Below the pieces are notes generated by a model. It was given only the letters and a program-made list of their open reading frames with translations. It was not told where the DNA came from and searched no databases. Of a DNA stretch of 64,000 nt, positions 27,789 to 36,210 are shown one piece after another. The stretch lies in assembly GCA_965219235.1 (NCBI GenBank), contig OZ244721.1:2232001-2296000 (forward strand), read 5' to 3'. Position 1 is the first letter of the stretch; each line of letters begins with the position of its first letter. Position numbers and translations under genes: made by a program. The DNA is from CBDHCC01 sp965219235. Lineage in GTDB: Bacteria; Pseudomonadota; Alphaproteobacteria; Sphingomonadales; Sphingomonadaceae.

Positions 27789-28720
27789 CGCATCCCCTGC
27801 TCCGCACCCTGCGGCTGCCGGTGGTCGCGGCGCCGATGTTCCTGGTCTCCGGTCCCGAGATGGTGATCGCGGCGGCGCGGAGCGGCATCGTCGGTGCCTT
27901 CCCCACCCCCAACTGCCGCACCTCGGAGCAGCTCGACGAGTGGATGACCCGGATCGCCGCGCAGACCATGGACGCGCCCGGTCTCTGGGCGGCGAACCTG
28001 GTCACCCATTCGTCCAACTCCCGGCTCACAGACGACCTGGCGCTGGTCGCCAGGCACCGGCCGCCGATCGTCATCACCGCATTGGGCAGCCCGGCCCCCG
28101 CGATCGCGACGGTCCACGGCTATGGCGGCATCGTGCTGGCCGACGTGGTCGACGAGCGGCTCGCGCGAAAGGCCGCCGCGGCGGGGGCCGACGGGCTGGT
28201 CGCCGTGGCGAGCGGCGCCGGCGGCCACACCGGCAGCCTGTCGCCGTTCGCGTTCGTGTCGGTCCTGCGCGGCTTCTTCGATGGGATCGTCTGCGTCGGC
28301 GGCGGCCTGGCCGACGGCGCGGCGGTCGCGGGCGCGGTCGCGGCGGGGGCCGACCTGGTCTATATGGGCACTCGCTTCCTGGCCGCCGAGGAGAGCCTGG
28401 CGGCCGACGGCTACAAGCGGATGGTGATCGCGGCGAAGGCCGACGATCTGGTGGTCAGCCCGGCGATCACCGGCACGGCCGCGTCCTGGCTGAAGCCGTC
28501 GCTCGCCGCCGCCGGCTACGACGTGGACGATCTCGGCCAGCCGCCGTCGCGCGACTATGGCGGCGACCCGGCGGCGAAATGGCGCGACCTGTGGGCGGCG
28601 GGGCAGGGGCTGCACGCGGTGACCGCGATCGAGCCGGTCGCGCGCATCGTCCACGCCCTCGACACCGGCTGGCGCGCCGCCCGCGCGCGGCTCGCATCCT
28701 TCCAAGGGAGAGAGACATGA
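27785..28720 (+). CDS. Nitronate monooxygenase / 2-nitropropane dioxygenase family FMN protein
   Basis: 311 aa from a GTG at 27785 that overlaps the thiolase stop (GTGA). The TIM barrel has PVVAAPMFLVSGPEMV at the start, ASGAGGHTG (the glycine/histidine loop) and VGGGLADGAAVAGAVAAGADLVYMGTRF, the FMN phosphate site. In catabolic operons such proteins are often called nitronate monooxygenases but may act as FMN-dependent enoyl reductases or hydroxylases. Nothing here suggests a nitro compound. The frame upstream of 27785 belongs to the thiolase region. Confidence 0.88.
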   Translation: MTHPLLRTLRLPVVAAPMFLVSGPEMVIAAARSGIVGAFPTPNCRTSEQLDEWMTRIAAQTMDAPGLWAANLVTHSSNSRLTDDLALVARHRPPIVITALGSPAPAIATVHGYGGIVLADVVDERLARKAAAAGADGLVAVASGAGGHTGSLSPFAFVSVLRGFFDGIVCVGGGLADGAAVAGAVAAGADLVYMGTRFLAAEESLAADGYKRMVIAAKADDLVVSPAITGTAASWLKPSLAAAGYDVDDLGQPPSRDYGGDPAAKWRDLWAAGQGLHAVTAIEPVARIVHALDTGWRAARARLASFQGRET

Positions 28721-29103
28721 CGCCTCAAGAGATCGAAGCCTTCGCGCGGCGGTTCGTCGACGCGGTCCAGGCCGGCGATGTGGAGACCATGCGCGCGTGC
28801 TACGCGCCGGGCGCGAAGATCTGGCACAACACCGACGGGATCGAGCAGACGATCGACGACAATGTGAAGGTGCTGGAATGGTTCGTCCGCACGCTGCCCG
28901 ACCGCGCCTACACCGTGCTGCGGCGCGAAGCGCTGCCCGACGGGTTCGTCCAGCAGCACATACTGTCGGCGACGCTGCCCGACGGCACGCCCTGGTCGAT
29001 GGACGCCTGCGTGGTTGTGCGCATGGCGGACGGACGCATCACCCGGCTGGACGAGTATATCGACAGCGCGGCGGGCGCGAAACTGCGGCCGTTCGGGCGG
29101 TAG
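28717..29103 (+). CDS. SnoaL-like (NTF2-fold) protein
   Basis: 128 aa from the ATG at 28717, behind GGGAGAGAGAC and overlapping the preceding stop by 4 bp. The sequence IEAFARRFVDAVQAGDVETMRACYAPGAKIWHN and the end RITRLDEYID are those of SnoaL/ketosteroid-isomerase-like small enzymes. Asp and His residues line the pocket (KIWHNTD), but no specific reaction can be named. It is last in the reductase-thiolase-NMO operon. Confidence 0.85.
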   Translation: MTPQEIEAFARRFVDAVQAGDVETMRACYAPGAKIWHNTDGIEQTIDDNVKVLEWFVRTLPDRAYTVLRREALPDGFVQQHILSATLPDGTPWSMDACVVVRMADGRITRLDEYIDSAAGAKLRPFGR

Positions 29104-29125
29104 GTCCCGCCTGTGGGCGGGATCG

Positions 29126-29920
29126 TCACGCCCGTCGCGGCGGCCATGGGACGAAGCCCGACGTGCGCGCGACATAGGCCGCATAGTCGGGCTTCGTCCG
29201 CCGCATCCGGCCCTCGACGGTCGGCGCGCCCGACCATTTCATCAGCGTCCAGGTGAGCAGCAGCGGACCCGGCAGCGACCACAATCCGACCGGCGTCTCG
29301 GCCGCGATCAGGAACATCCCCCACCACGCGCAGGCGTCGCCGAAATAGTTCGGGTGGCGCGTGAAGCGCCACAGCCCGCGGTCCATCACCCGGCCGGCGT
29401 TGTCCGGATCGGCCTTGAACCGGACGAGCTGCAGGTCGCCGACCGTCTCGAACGCGATCCCGAACAGGCTGAGCGCGGCGCCGATCGCCGCCAGCGCGCC
29501 CAGCGGCGGCGACGCCGCCACCTGGCCGAGCTGGACCGGCAGGCAGACGACGAACAGCAGCGGCGCCTGGGTGGCGAAGACCAGCAGCGCCGACGCCTTG
29601 GCGAAACCCCACCCGCGCTGCGCCTCCGCCTTGCCGAGGAGCGCGGCGTAGCGCCGGTCGGTTCCATGGCTGCGCCAGCGCCAGATCATGTAGCCGCCCA
29701 GCCGGAGGCCCCAAAGCGCGCAGAGCGACAGCAGCAACCCCTTGCGCTGCGGCTCGCCGGACGACAGCGCGAAGCTGCTGATCGCCATGACGACCATGCC
29801 GAACGCCCAGACGCTGTCGACCGGGGTGACGTCGCGCGTCTTCAGGCAGATCGCCCAGAGGATCGCGAAACAGGCCGCCAGGATCACGGCGTTGGTCGCG
29901 AGCAGCGTCCAGACTTCCAT
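29126..29920 (-). CDS. DUF1295 / steroid 5-alpha-reductase-like membrane protein
   Basis: 264 aa with about seven membrane helices. The C-terminal signature GLWRFTRHPNYFGDACAWW is the NADPH-binding region of the DUF1295 and isoprenylcysteine-methyltransferase/5-alpha-reductase fold. Family members reduce enone double bonds or are uncharacterised. It follows the CoA synthetase by 45 bp and is probably cotranscribed. Its presence hints at a hydrophobic, perhaps terpenoid, substrate. Confidence 0.85.
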   Translation of the reverse strand: MEVWTLLATNAVILAACFAILWAICLKTRDVTPVDSVWAFGMVVMAISSFALSSGEPQRKGLLLSLCALWGLRLGGYMIWRWRSHGTDRRYAALLGKAEAQRGWGFAKASALLVFATQAPLLFVVCLPVQLGQVAASPPLGALAAIGAALSLFGIAFETVGDLQLVRFKADPDNAGRVMDRGLWRFTRHPNYFGDACAWWGMFLIAAETPVGLWSLPGPLLLTWTLMKWSGAPTVEGRMRRTKPDYAAYVARTSGFVPWPPRRA

Positions 29921-29965
29921 CGCGCCTCTCTCCTTGAAGTCGCCCCGACCGTGTGGGGCGGATGG

Positions 29966-31765
29966 TTACAACACGCGCACACCCTCGCCGGGAGGATCGG
30001 CGAACAGGGCGTCCAGGTCCGCCGTCCGGTGATCGAGCACCGCGCGGCGATTGATCGTGCCCTTGTCCGAGATCTCGTGCGCATCGACTGTGGGGGGGGT
30101 GGTCAGCACCCGCACCCGCCGGATCGTCGCCGAGCGGCCGCGTTGCCCGCCGTTGAACTCTGCCAACTTGCCGGCGATCGCGTCCAAAGTCGCGCCCGGT
30201 TTCGGCCAGACCAGCAGCCCCAGACAGGGGCGGTCGTCGTCCGCCAGCACCAACTCAGACACCTCGCCGGACAGCGCCTTCAGCAACGCCTCGCGCAGCT
30301 GGCCGCCATAGACCCACGTGCCGTTCGACAGCTTGAACTCCTCCGCCATCCGCCCGGCGAACGCCAGACCCCGGCCCGGATCGGCGCGGTCGTGGAACAC
30401 CGCCAGATCGCCGGTCCGGTAGTAGCCCTCGTCGTCGAAGGCGGCGGCGGTCCGGTCGGGATCGTCCAGATAGCCCTTCATCAGCATCGGTCCGCGCATC
30501 CGCACCTCGTACCGTTCGCCGTTCGGGACCAGCTTCAGTTCGACGCCGGGGCCGGGCAGGCCGATCCCGACCCTGTCGGTCTCGAAATGGATCGCGCAGC
30601 AGCCCGACACGGTCTCGGTCATGCCATAGCCCGTCGTCATGTGGACCCGGTGGCCCGTGGCGGCGACGGCGTGCCGCTGCAGGCGGTCGTAGACGTGCTG
30701 CGGCAGCCCCGCGCCGCCATAGAGCATCAGCCGCATCCGGGCGAAGAAGGTGTCGCGCAGCCGCCGGTCGGCGTCCATCGCGTCGACCAGCATCGCATAG
30801 CCGAGCGGCACGTTGTTGAAGTATGGAACGCTCGTCTCGCGCAAATTGGCGAGACTGGTCTCGAAGAGGCCGGGCGCGGGTTTGCCCGCGTCGATGTGGA
30901 GGGTCCCGCCGAGCATCAGGCCGGCGCGCAGGACCGAAGCGCCGGCGGCGTGATGCCACGGCAGCCAGTCGAGCATCGCATCGTCCCAGCCCGCCGCGCG
31001 CCCGATCAGGCCCATGCCCTGCGCGGTGTTGGCGGCGAGCGCGGACAGGGAGTGCTCGACCACCTTGGGCAGCCCCGTCGATCCGGAGGTCATCATGTAC
31101 TGCGCCGTCGCCTGCGGATCGACGGCCGCGATCGCCCGGGCGACCGCGTCGGTCGGCTCCGTCGCGATCACCTCATCGAAGGAAACCGCGTCCGCTCCGA
31201 ACACCGCGGGGTCGGGGGACACGACCCTTGCGTCGCTCCCGATCGCGCTCAGCGCCGTGGCACAGGAGGGCTTGGGATCGGCGAAGATCGCCGCCGGGCG
31301 CGTCTTGGCGAAGACGTGGCGCAGCCGTGCGTGATCGCCGCCCGCCGTTCCATAGGCCGGGCTGACCGGACACAGGATCGTGCCCGTCGCGAAGGCGGCG
31401 AAGCTCATCACCGCGACCGCGACGCTGTTCTCCGCCATCAGCACCAGCACCGACCCATGCGGCAGCGTGTCGAGCAGCCATTGCGCGGCCCCCCTCACCT
31501 GCCGCGCCAGCCCTGCGAAGCTGGTGTACGCCCACTCGCCGTCGGCACCACGCTCGGCGAGCGCGGGTTCGTCGCTCCTGCGTTCCGCCATGCGCAGGAA
31601 CGCGCGCGCCAGATTGGCGTCGATCGGCTCGAACGGATGATTGGTCGTCAGCCGGATTGTGCCGTCGGGATCCTGCCGGACGTCGAGGTCGACGCTCAGG
31701 AACTCGGCGTGGCGGAAGGGCGCGGCCCGCCAGTCGTCGTCGGGTGCGGCCGCTCCTGCGGTCAC
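29966..31765 (-). CDS. Acyl-CoA synthetase, feruloyl-CoA-synthetase-like
   Basis: 599 aa from a GTG at 31765 overlapping the stop of the upstream gene (GTGA). The P-loop is MMTSGSTGLPKVVEH; YGMTETVSGCC, TGDLAVF and GLAFAGRMAEEFKLSNGTWV complete the adenylation domain. This branch, with HHAAGASVLRAGLMLGG, resembles FerA-type ligases acting on aromatic acids. It would activate a second acid in the same pathway as the ligase at 23862. Longer open sequence upstream of the GTG shadows the neighbouring gene. Confidence 0.88.
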   Translation of the reverse strand: MTAGAAAPDDDWRAAPFRHAEFLSVDLDVRQDPDGTIRLTTNHPFEPIDANLARAFLRMAERRSDEPALAERGADGEWAYTSFAGLARQVRGAAQWLLDTLPHGSVLVLMAENSVAVAVMSFAAFATGTILCPVSPAYGTAGGDHARLRHVFAKTRPAAIFADPKPSCATALSAIGSDARVVSPDPAVFGADAVSFDEVIATEPTDAVARAIAAVDPQATAQYMMTSGSTGLPKVVEHSLSALAANTAQGMGLIGRAAGWDDAMLDWLPWHHAAGASVLRAGLMLGGTLHIDAGKPAPGLFETSLANLRETSVPYFNNVPLGYAMLVDAMDADRRLRDTFFARMRLMLYGGAGLPQHVYDRLQRHAVAATGHRVHMTTGYGMTETVSGCCAIHFETDRVGIGLPGPGVELKLVPNGERYEVRMRGPMLMKGYLDDPDRTAAAFDDEGYYRTGDLAVFHDRADPGRGLAFAGRMAEEFKLSNGTWVYGGQLREALLKALSGEVSELVLADDDRPCLGLLVWPKPGATLDAIAGKLAEFNGGQRGRSATIRRVRVLTTPPTVDAHEISDKGTINRRAVLDHRTADLDALFADPPGEGVRVL

Positions 31766-32262
31766 GACTGGGCGGGCCGCGCGATCAGCTCCTTCACCTG
31801 ATCGCTCCAGCCGCCGCCCGCCTTCTGCGCCTCGATCACGCCTCGATCGACATAGTCGCGCCAGCCCGAGATCCTGTCGCCGCGAAACTCGATCACCCCC
31901 GAATAGGGCGCGGCGATGTCGATCCCGTCCGTGGTGGTGTATTCGTCCACGCCCTCGACGAACAGCCGGTCGGCGGTCTCGGCATGATGGAAGATGCGCC
32001 AGCGGACCTCGCCGATGTTCGCGCCGAAGGCGGTCACGAAGGCGCGCGCCTCCGCCTTGCCCCGGGCGGGTGGGGCGATCGCGGCGGCGTAGTGCCACAC
32101 GATGTCGTCGGTCATGGCGGCGAACACCGCCTCGACGTCCTTGCGCTTCCACGCGTCGATCACGGCCTGGAACTGCTGCATGCGGGTCACGGGTCTGGTC
32201 CTTGCTGACAGGGGGAGGGGCAACAGCGCGGCCACCGCCAGGAAGGTGCGGCGGCCGATCAC
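31762..32262 (-). CDS. Exported limonene-epoxide-hydrolase/SnoaL-like protein
   Basis: 166 aa from a GTG at 32262 that overlaps the thiolase stop (GTGA). The N-terminus IGRRTFLAVAALLPLPLSA looks like a twin-arginine or Sec signal, so the protein may be periplasmic. The fold starts MQQFQAVIDAWKRKDVEAVF and ends with RISGWRDYVDRG, where Trp-Arg-Asp matches the epoxide-hydrolase pattern better than the copy at 21737. A start at an internal ATG without signal is the alternative. Fourth NTF2-fold protein of the cluster. Confidence 0.75.
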   Translation of the reverse strand: MIGRRTFLAVAALLPLPLSARTRPVTRMQQFQAVIDAWKRKDVEAVFAAMTDDIVWHYAAAIAPPARGKAEARAFVTAFGANIGEVRWRIFHHAETADRLFVEGVDEYTTTDGIDIAAPYSGVIEFRGDRISGWRDYVDRGVIEAQKAGGGWSDQVKELIARPAQS

Positions 32263-33488
32263 GCCACGCCGCCGCGTTCCACGACGAAGCTGACGGTGGT
32301 GGTGGTCGATCCGCCGATGTTGAGCGTCTGGACGCGTTCGGCGCCCTCGACCTGATAGTCGCCCGCGGTTCCGGTGACCTGCTTGTGGGCGTCGAGCAGC
32401 ATCCGGACCCCGGTCGCGCCGACCGGGTGCCCCATGCCGATCAGCCCTCCCGATGGATTGACCGGGCAGGCGCCGCCCATGTCGATCATCCCCTCCTCGA
32501 TCGCCTTCCAGCTTTCGCCGGGCGCGGTGAGGCCGAGATGGTCGATCGCCATGTATTCGGTCGCGGTGAAGCAGTCGTGCGTCTCGACGGCGTCGATTCC
32601 GGCGAGATCGACGCCCGCGCGATCGCGCGCGTCCTCGATCGCGCGCCGCACCTGGGGGAAGACGTAGGGCTGCCCCTCGCTCGCGTCGATCTTCGCCCGA
32701 TAGCTGATCGGGGCGGAGCGGTGGCCCCAACCCGCGATCCGGGACAGCGAGGACACCGGCACCCCGCGCCCGCCCGCCCAGTCGGCCGCCCAGTCGTCGG
32801 ACGCCAGGAACACGACCGCCGCGCCGTCGCTGACCTGCCCGCAATCCATCTTGCGGGTGCGGCCCTCGATCACCGGATTGGCCTCGTCGTCGGCGGTGAA
32901 GCTCTTGTCGGTGAAGGTGTATTTGCGGGTCTGCGCGTTGGGATTGCGCTTCGCGTTGCCGAAATTGACCTCGGCGATGCGCAGCAGGTGCCGGTAGTCC
33001 AGGCCGTAGCGGCGGTCGTACTCCTCGGCCAGGTCGCTGAACGCGCGCGGCCAGGGGAAGACCGCGTCCTGCAGCTCGTGACCCTTGAAGATCGCCGCGC
33101 CGAGATGGTCGGCCGCGGTCTGCCCGGGAACGTTGCGCATCAGTTCGATGCCCAGCACGCAGGCGGTGTCGTAGCGCCCGGCCTCGATCTCCGCGGTCGC
33201 GGCGAGGATCGCCACGCTGCCGCTGGCGCAGGCCGCCTCGTGCCGCGCCGTGGGCAGGCCGTCCAGCTCGGGATGGACCTGCCCGAAAAAGCCGCCGAGC
33301 AGCCCTTGGCCCGCAAAGAGGTCGGCGACGAAATTGCCGACATGGCCAGTCTGGATGTCACCTGGTTGCAAGCCGGTCTCCTCCAACCCGGCGTTCAACG
33401 CCTCGGCGAAGGCACCCGCCAGATCGAGGCCCTCTCGCGCCCAGTTGCGCGAGAAATCGCTCTGCCAACCGCCCAAGATCGTGACCAC
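32259..33488 (-). CDS. SCPx-like thiolase / acetyl-CoA acetyltransferase
   Basis: 409 aa. HEAACASGSVAI has the nucleophilic cysteine, ETHDCFTATE one histidine and GLIGMGHPVGATG the second, in the arrangement of sterol-carrier-protein-X-type thiolases that cut side chains of bulky CoA esters. The C-terminus QTLNIGGSTTTTVSFVVE replaces the classical final cysteine motif, as is normal in this branch. It heads a minus-strand operon with the epoxide-hydrolase-like protein, CoA synthetase and DUF1295 protein. Confidence 0.9.
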   Translation of the reverse strand: MVTILGGWQSDFSRNWAREGLDLAGAFAEALNAGLEETGLQPGDIQTGHVGNFVADLFAGQGLLGGFFGQVHPELDGLPTARHEAACASGSVAILAATAEIEAGRYDTACVLGIELMRNVPGQTAADHLGAAIFKGHELQDAVFPWPRAFSDLAEEYDRRYGLDYRHLLRIAEVNFGNAKRNPNAQTRKYTFTDKSFTADDEANPVIEGRTRKMDCGQVSDGAAVVFLASDDWAADWAGGRGVPVSSLSRIAGWGHRSAPISYRAKIDASEGQPYVFPQVRRAIEDARDRAGVDLAGIDAVETHDCFTATEYMAIDHLGLTAPGESWKAIEEGMIDMGGACPVNPSGGLIGMGHPVGATGVRMLLDAHKQVTGTAGDYQVEGAERVQTLNIGGSTTTTVSFVVERGGVA

Positions 33489-33675
33489 GCGGCGCCGTCC
33501 TCCTGCTCGAGAGAGGACATTAGGTTCGTTTATGCAAGCTGTCTATATCCTCCTCGGATTGGTCCTTCGCTATGGCGGCTCCCGATTCGGTTCTGCTCAC
33601 CTGGCTGGAGCATTGCAGTGGACCATTTTTCGCCACGTATACAGTGGCTCCGAGTTGCTTGGGCTGCCGAATTTG

Positions 33676-33693
33676 TTAGCAGTATTAGCAGTA
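33676..33693 (+). repeat. Tandem 9-bp repeat TTAGCAGTA x2
   Basis: Two adjacent exact copies end 14 bp upstream of a TTGACA box. Such a position fits a regulator site, but it could be chance. Confidence 0.5.
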
Positions 33694-33707
33694 ACTGTTC
33701 AATTCTG

Positions 33708-33737
33708 TTGACATCCTATCGATGAAGGAGAAATTAT
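33708..33737 (+). promoter_or_regulatory. Candidate sigma-70-type promoter
   Basis: TTGACA at 33708-33713 is a perfect -35 box; AATTAT at 33732-33737, after an 18-bp spacer, matches four of six -10 positions. It would start transcription about 60 bp before the glycosyltransferase ATG at 33803. Confidence 0.5.
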
Positions 33738-33802
33738 TGTGTTCTGAACACCAATCGCCCTCTCTTCTAGCAGCAGAAGCTCTCTTGAGGCATGGAGGTG
33801 CA

Positions 33803-34387
33803 ATGATCGCCCATTGTTCTCCCCCGGTGCGGTTGTTCGCCCGCTACCCTGCTTCGGGCCTTGCGAAGACCAGGCTGATCCCGCTGGTCGGTGCCGAGGG
33901 AGCCGCCGAGGTGCATCGAAGGCTGGTCGAGCGCACCGTCGCCATCGTCCGTGCGGCCGGCTTGGCTTTGGTGGTGCACATGACGGGCGGCTCTCCGGCG
34001 CTGTTCAAGAGCTGGCTCGGCGACGTTCCACTGGTGGATCAGGGGGAGGGCGATCTGGGCGATAGGCTGGCGCGGGTTCCGGCGCCCGCCATTCTCCTGG
34101 GCGCGGACATACCGGGGCTGACGCCGCATCACCTTCAAGCGGCCGTCCTGGCACTCCGGCGCCAGCCCGTCGCGATCGGCCCCGCCACCGACGGCGGCTA
34201 TTACCTGCTCGGCTATCGCTCGCCGGTGCCGTTCCTGTTCGACGACATGCCGTGGGGCACCGACGCGGTCTTCATCGAGACGGTGCGACGACTCGATGAA
34301 CGCAGCGTCCCCTATCAGATGCTGGACCCGCTGGACGATTGCGACCGACCGGAGGATCTGGCACGCTGGCCGGAGCTGATCCCATGA
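33803..34387 (+). CDS. TIGR04282-family (DUF2064) glycosyltransferase-like nucleotidyltransferase
   Basis: 194 aa from the ATG at 33803, which has GGAGGTG just upstream; a longer frame from 33722 has a weaker start. The GT-A-like fold shows FARYPASGLAKTRL at the nucleotide site, LLGADIPGLTPHHL with the metal aspartate, and IGPATDGGYYLLGY. This is the family given the name 'arsenosugar biosynthesis glycosyltransferase', related to CofC-type nucleotidyltransferases. It overlaps the next gene by 4 bp, and the pair is a frequent unit. Confidence 0.85.
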   Translation: MIAHCSPPVRLFARYPASGLAKTRLIPLVGAEGAAEVHRRLVERTVAIVRAAGLALVVHMTGGSPALFKSWLGDVPLVDQGEGDLGDRLARVPAPAILLGADIPGLTPHHLQAAVLALRRQPVAIGPATDGGYYLLGYRSPVPFLFDDMPWGTDAVFIETVRRLDERSVPYQMLDPLDDCDRPEDLARWPELIP

Positions 34388-35109
34388 GCGACGTGGCCTT
34401 GGTAATCCCGATGCTGGACGAGGCGGCGGCCTTGCCGCGGCTGATCCGGGTGCTCGCCGCGCTCGATCCCGCGCCCGCCGAGATCGTTGCAGTCGACGGT
34501 GGCAGCACGGACGACAGCGTGGCGTTGGCCGAAGCGGCCGGCTGGACCGTGCTGACGAGCCGTCGCGGCCGATCGGTTCAGATCAACGCGGGCGTGGCGG
34601 CGACGGCCCGCCCAATCGTATGCGTGCTCCACGCCGACACGATTCCGCCGGACGACGCCGTGGCGGTGATCGAGCGCACGATGGCCGATGGCCGCACCGC
34701 GCTCGCCGGATTCACTCCGCTCCTGACAGGCCCGGACGGCACCCGCTGGGGCACGAGCGCGCACAACTGGATCAAGACCTGGTATGCGCCGCTGTTGCTG
34801 CGCCCCCACCTGTTCGCGCGCGGCGTGCGCCTGCTGTTCGGCGACCATGCGATGTTCTTCCGCCGCGCCGACTTCCTGGCGGTGGGCGGCTGCGACGAGC
34901 GCACGCTGGTGATGGAGGAGGCCGACCTGTGCATCAAGCTGGCCGGACACGGCCGGGTGCGGCTGATCGGGCGGACGGTGCAGACGTCGGATCGCCGCGT
35001 CGCCGCCTGGGGGCCGCTCAAGGCCAACTGGATCTACTTCAAGTGCGGGATGATGTGGGCGTTCGGCGCGCGCGAGCGGCTGGGCCGCCATTATCCCGAC
35101 GTGCGCTAG
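34384..35109 (+). CDS. TIGR04283-family GT2 glycosyltransferase
   Basis: 241 aa. LVIPMLDEAAALPRLI and IVAVDGGSTDDSVALAE form the GT2 nucleotide-sugar site. LHADTIPPDD is the DxD-like motif and MEEADLCIKLAGHGRV the base region. The family is named for arsenosugar biosynthesis and normally pairs with a TIGR04282 protein, as here (ATGA overlap). Its acceptor is unknown. Its 3' end overlaps the convergent epimerase gene by 4 bp. Confidence 0.88.
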   Translation: MSDVALVIPMLDEAAALPRLIRVLAALDPAPAEIVAVDGGSTDDSVALAEAAGWTVLTSRRGRSVQINAGVAATARPIVCVLHADTIPPDDAVAVIERTMADGRTALAGFTPLLTGPDGTRWGTSAHNWIKTWYAPLLLRPHLFARGVRLLFGDHAMFFRRADFLAVGGCDERTLVMEEADLCIKLAGHGRVRLIGRTVQTSDRRVAAWGPLKANWIYFKCGMMWAFGARERLGRHYPDVR

Positions 35110-36170
35110 GAGCGCGGCAGGAACCCCGCATCAAGGCCATGGCCGATCAGCCGATCGAGGAAGGCGCCGTCCGTTGGCGGACAGCGGTGGCCCGACAGCG
35201 CGGCCAGACGCTCCGCCACGAAGCGGGGATCGCGCGCGAAGTAGCTCGCATAGACGCCGGCCGCCCGAAGCCACACCCGCCGCTCGCGCTGGGGCAGCGC
35301 CGCCGGATCGAACAGGTCCGCCGGCACCAGCTCGGGCACCGCGAAATGGGGGCGGCGCGCGATGGCGTCCCGGAAGGTCGCCACCGGCACGGGCGCGGCG
35401 GCGGTCAGGTGGACGATTGAGCCCGCCGCCGCCTCCATCCGGGCGGCCAGATTGACCAGCCCGCCCGCCACGTGGTCGATCGGAACGAGGTCGAGGGTCG
35501 CGTGCGCGGCGACGGGCAGCCGTCGCACCAACCCCTGCGCGATCAGCCGGAACACGACGTAAATCGTGTCGAAGGACCGGATCGCGCCCGTCGCGTGCTC
35601 CCCCACCACGATCGAGGGTCGCGCGATGGCCCAGCGCACGCCGCTGGCGACCACCACCGCCTCGGCCGCCGCCTTGCTGCGCTCATAGCCGTTGGCGAAG
35701 TCCACCCCTGACCGAACCCGCGCCTCCGGCACCAGGCCGTCGGCCCGGCCGCAAACATAGGCCGTGCTGACGTGCAGAAGGTCGCATCCGCCCGCTCGTG
35801 CGAGCGCCGCGACGTTGGCGGTGCCGCCGATATTCACCCGGTCATAGTCGGCGTCCGTCATGTCGAAGCGCACGCTGGCGGCACAGTGGACGACCAGATC
35901 GTGGGCGTGCGCCACCCTGGCATGGGTCGCCTCGTCCCATCCCAGCCGCACCGCCGCCACATCGCCGCGCACGGTGCCCGCCAGAGGCACGGCCGCGCCG
36001 TCATTGCCGCGCACGTCGGCGGTCCGATGCACGAGCGCCGTCACCCGGTGTCCCGCCGCCACCAGCCGGCGGGCGACCTCTCCGCCGATCAATCCGGACG
36101 CGCCGGTCAACAGAATGTTCAGCGCGGCATCCTCGTCTCTCGTGTACGCCCGCCGCCGTGACAGGCGCAC
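35106..36170 (-). CDS. NAD-dependent epimerase/dehydratase (extended SDR)
   Basis: About 354 aa from a GTG at 36170; the fold itself starts at LNILLTGASGLIGG (36122), so the exact start is uncertain. TGASGLIGG binds NAD, HCAASVRFD lies at beta4, STAYVCG carries the catalytic Ser/Thr and YERSK the Tyr-x3-Lys pair. The C-terminal part resembles NAD-binding-4/male-sterility-type proteins that modify sugars or reduce acyl groups. It lies between the glycosyltransferase pair and the divergent radical SAM gene, so a sugar-modifying step is a reasonable guess. Confidence 0.8.
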   Translation of the reverse strand: MRLSRRRAYTRDEDAALNILLTGASGLIGGEVARRLVAAGHRVTALVHRTADVRGNDGAAVPLAGTVRGDVAAVRLGWDEATHARVAHAHDLVVHCAASVRFDMTDADYDRVNIGGTANVAALARAGGCDLLHVSTAYVCGRADGLVPEARVRSGVDFANGYERSKAAAEAVVVASGVRWAIARPSIVVGEHATGAIRSFDTIYVVFRLIAQGLVRRLPVAAHATLDLVPIDHVAGGLVNLAARMEAAAGSIVHLTAAAPVPVATFRDAIARRPHFAVPELVPADLFDPAALPQRERRVWLRAAGVYASYFARDPRFVAERLAALSGHRCPPTDGAFLDRLIGHGLDAGFLPRS

Positions 36171-36210
36171 CGCCCGCGTGGCAAGGTCGCCGCCGTACTC
36201 AGGAGCACGC

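Larger units (their letters stand above)
33489..33802. other. AT-richer intergenic region with promoter and direct repeat
   Basis: No gene is seen in 314 bases. Composition falls well below the surroundings. It holds the divergent promoters of the thiolase operon (minus) and the glycosyltransferase pair (plus). A 9-bp tandem repeat lies at 33676-33693 and a sigma-70-like promoter at 33708-33737. Confidence 0.6.

Noticed and set aside
27785..28720. Enzyme for nitroalkane breakdown
   Set aside because: The FMN-barrel family is broad and nothing in the operon deals with nitro groups; only the family name was kept.
29966..32152. One very long minus-strand protein of 728 residues
   Set aside because: Only residues after the GTG at 31765 match an acyl-CoA synthetase; the earlier part shadows the separate NTF2-fold gene.
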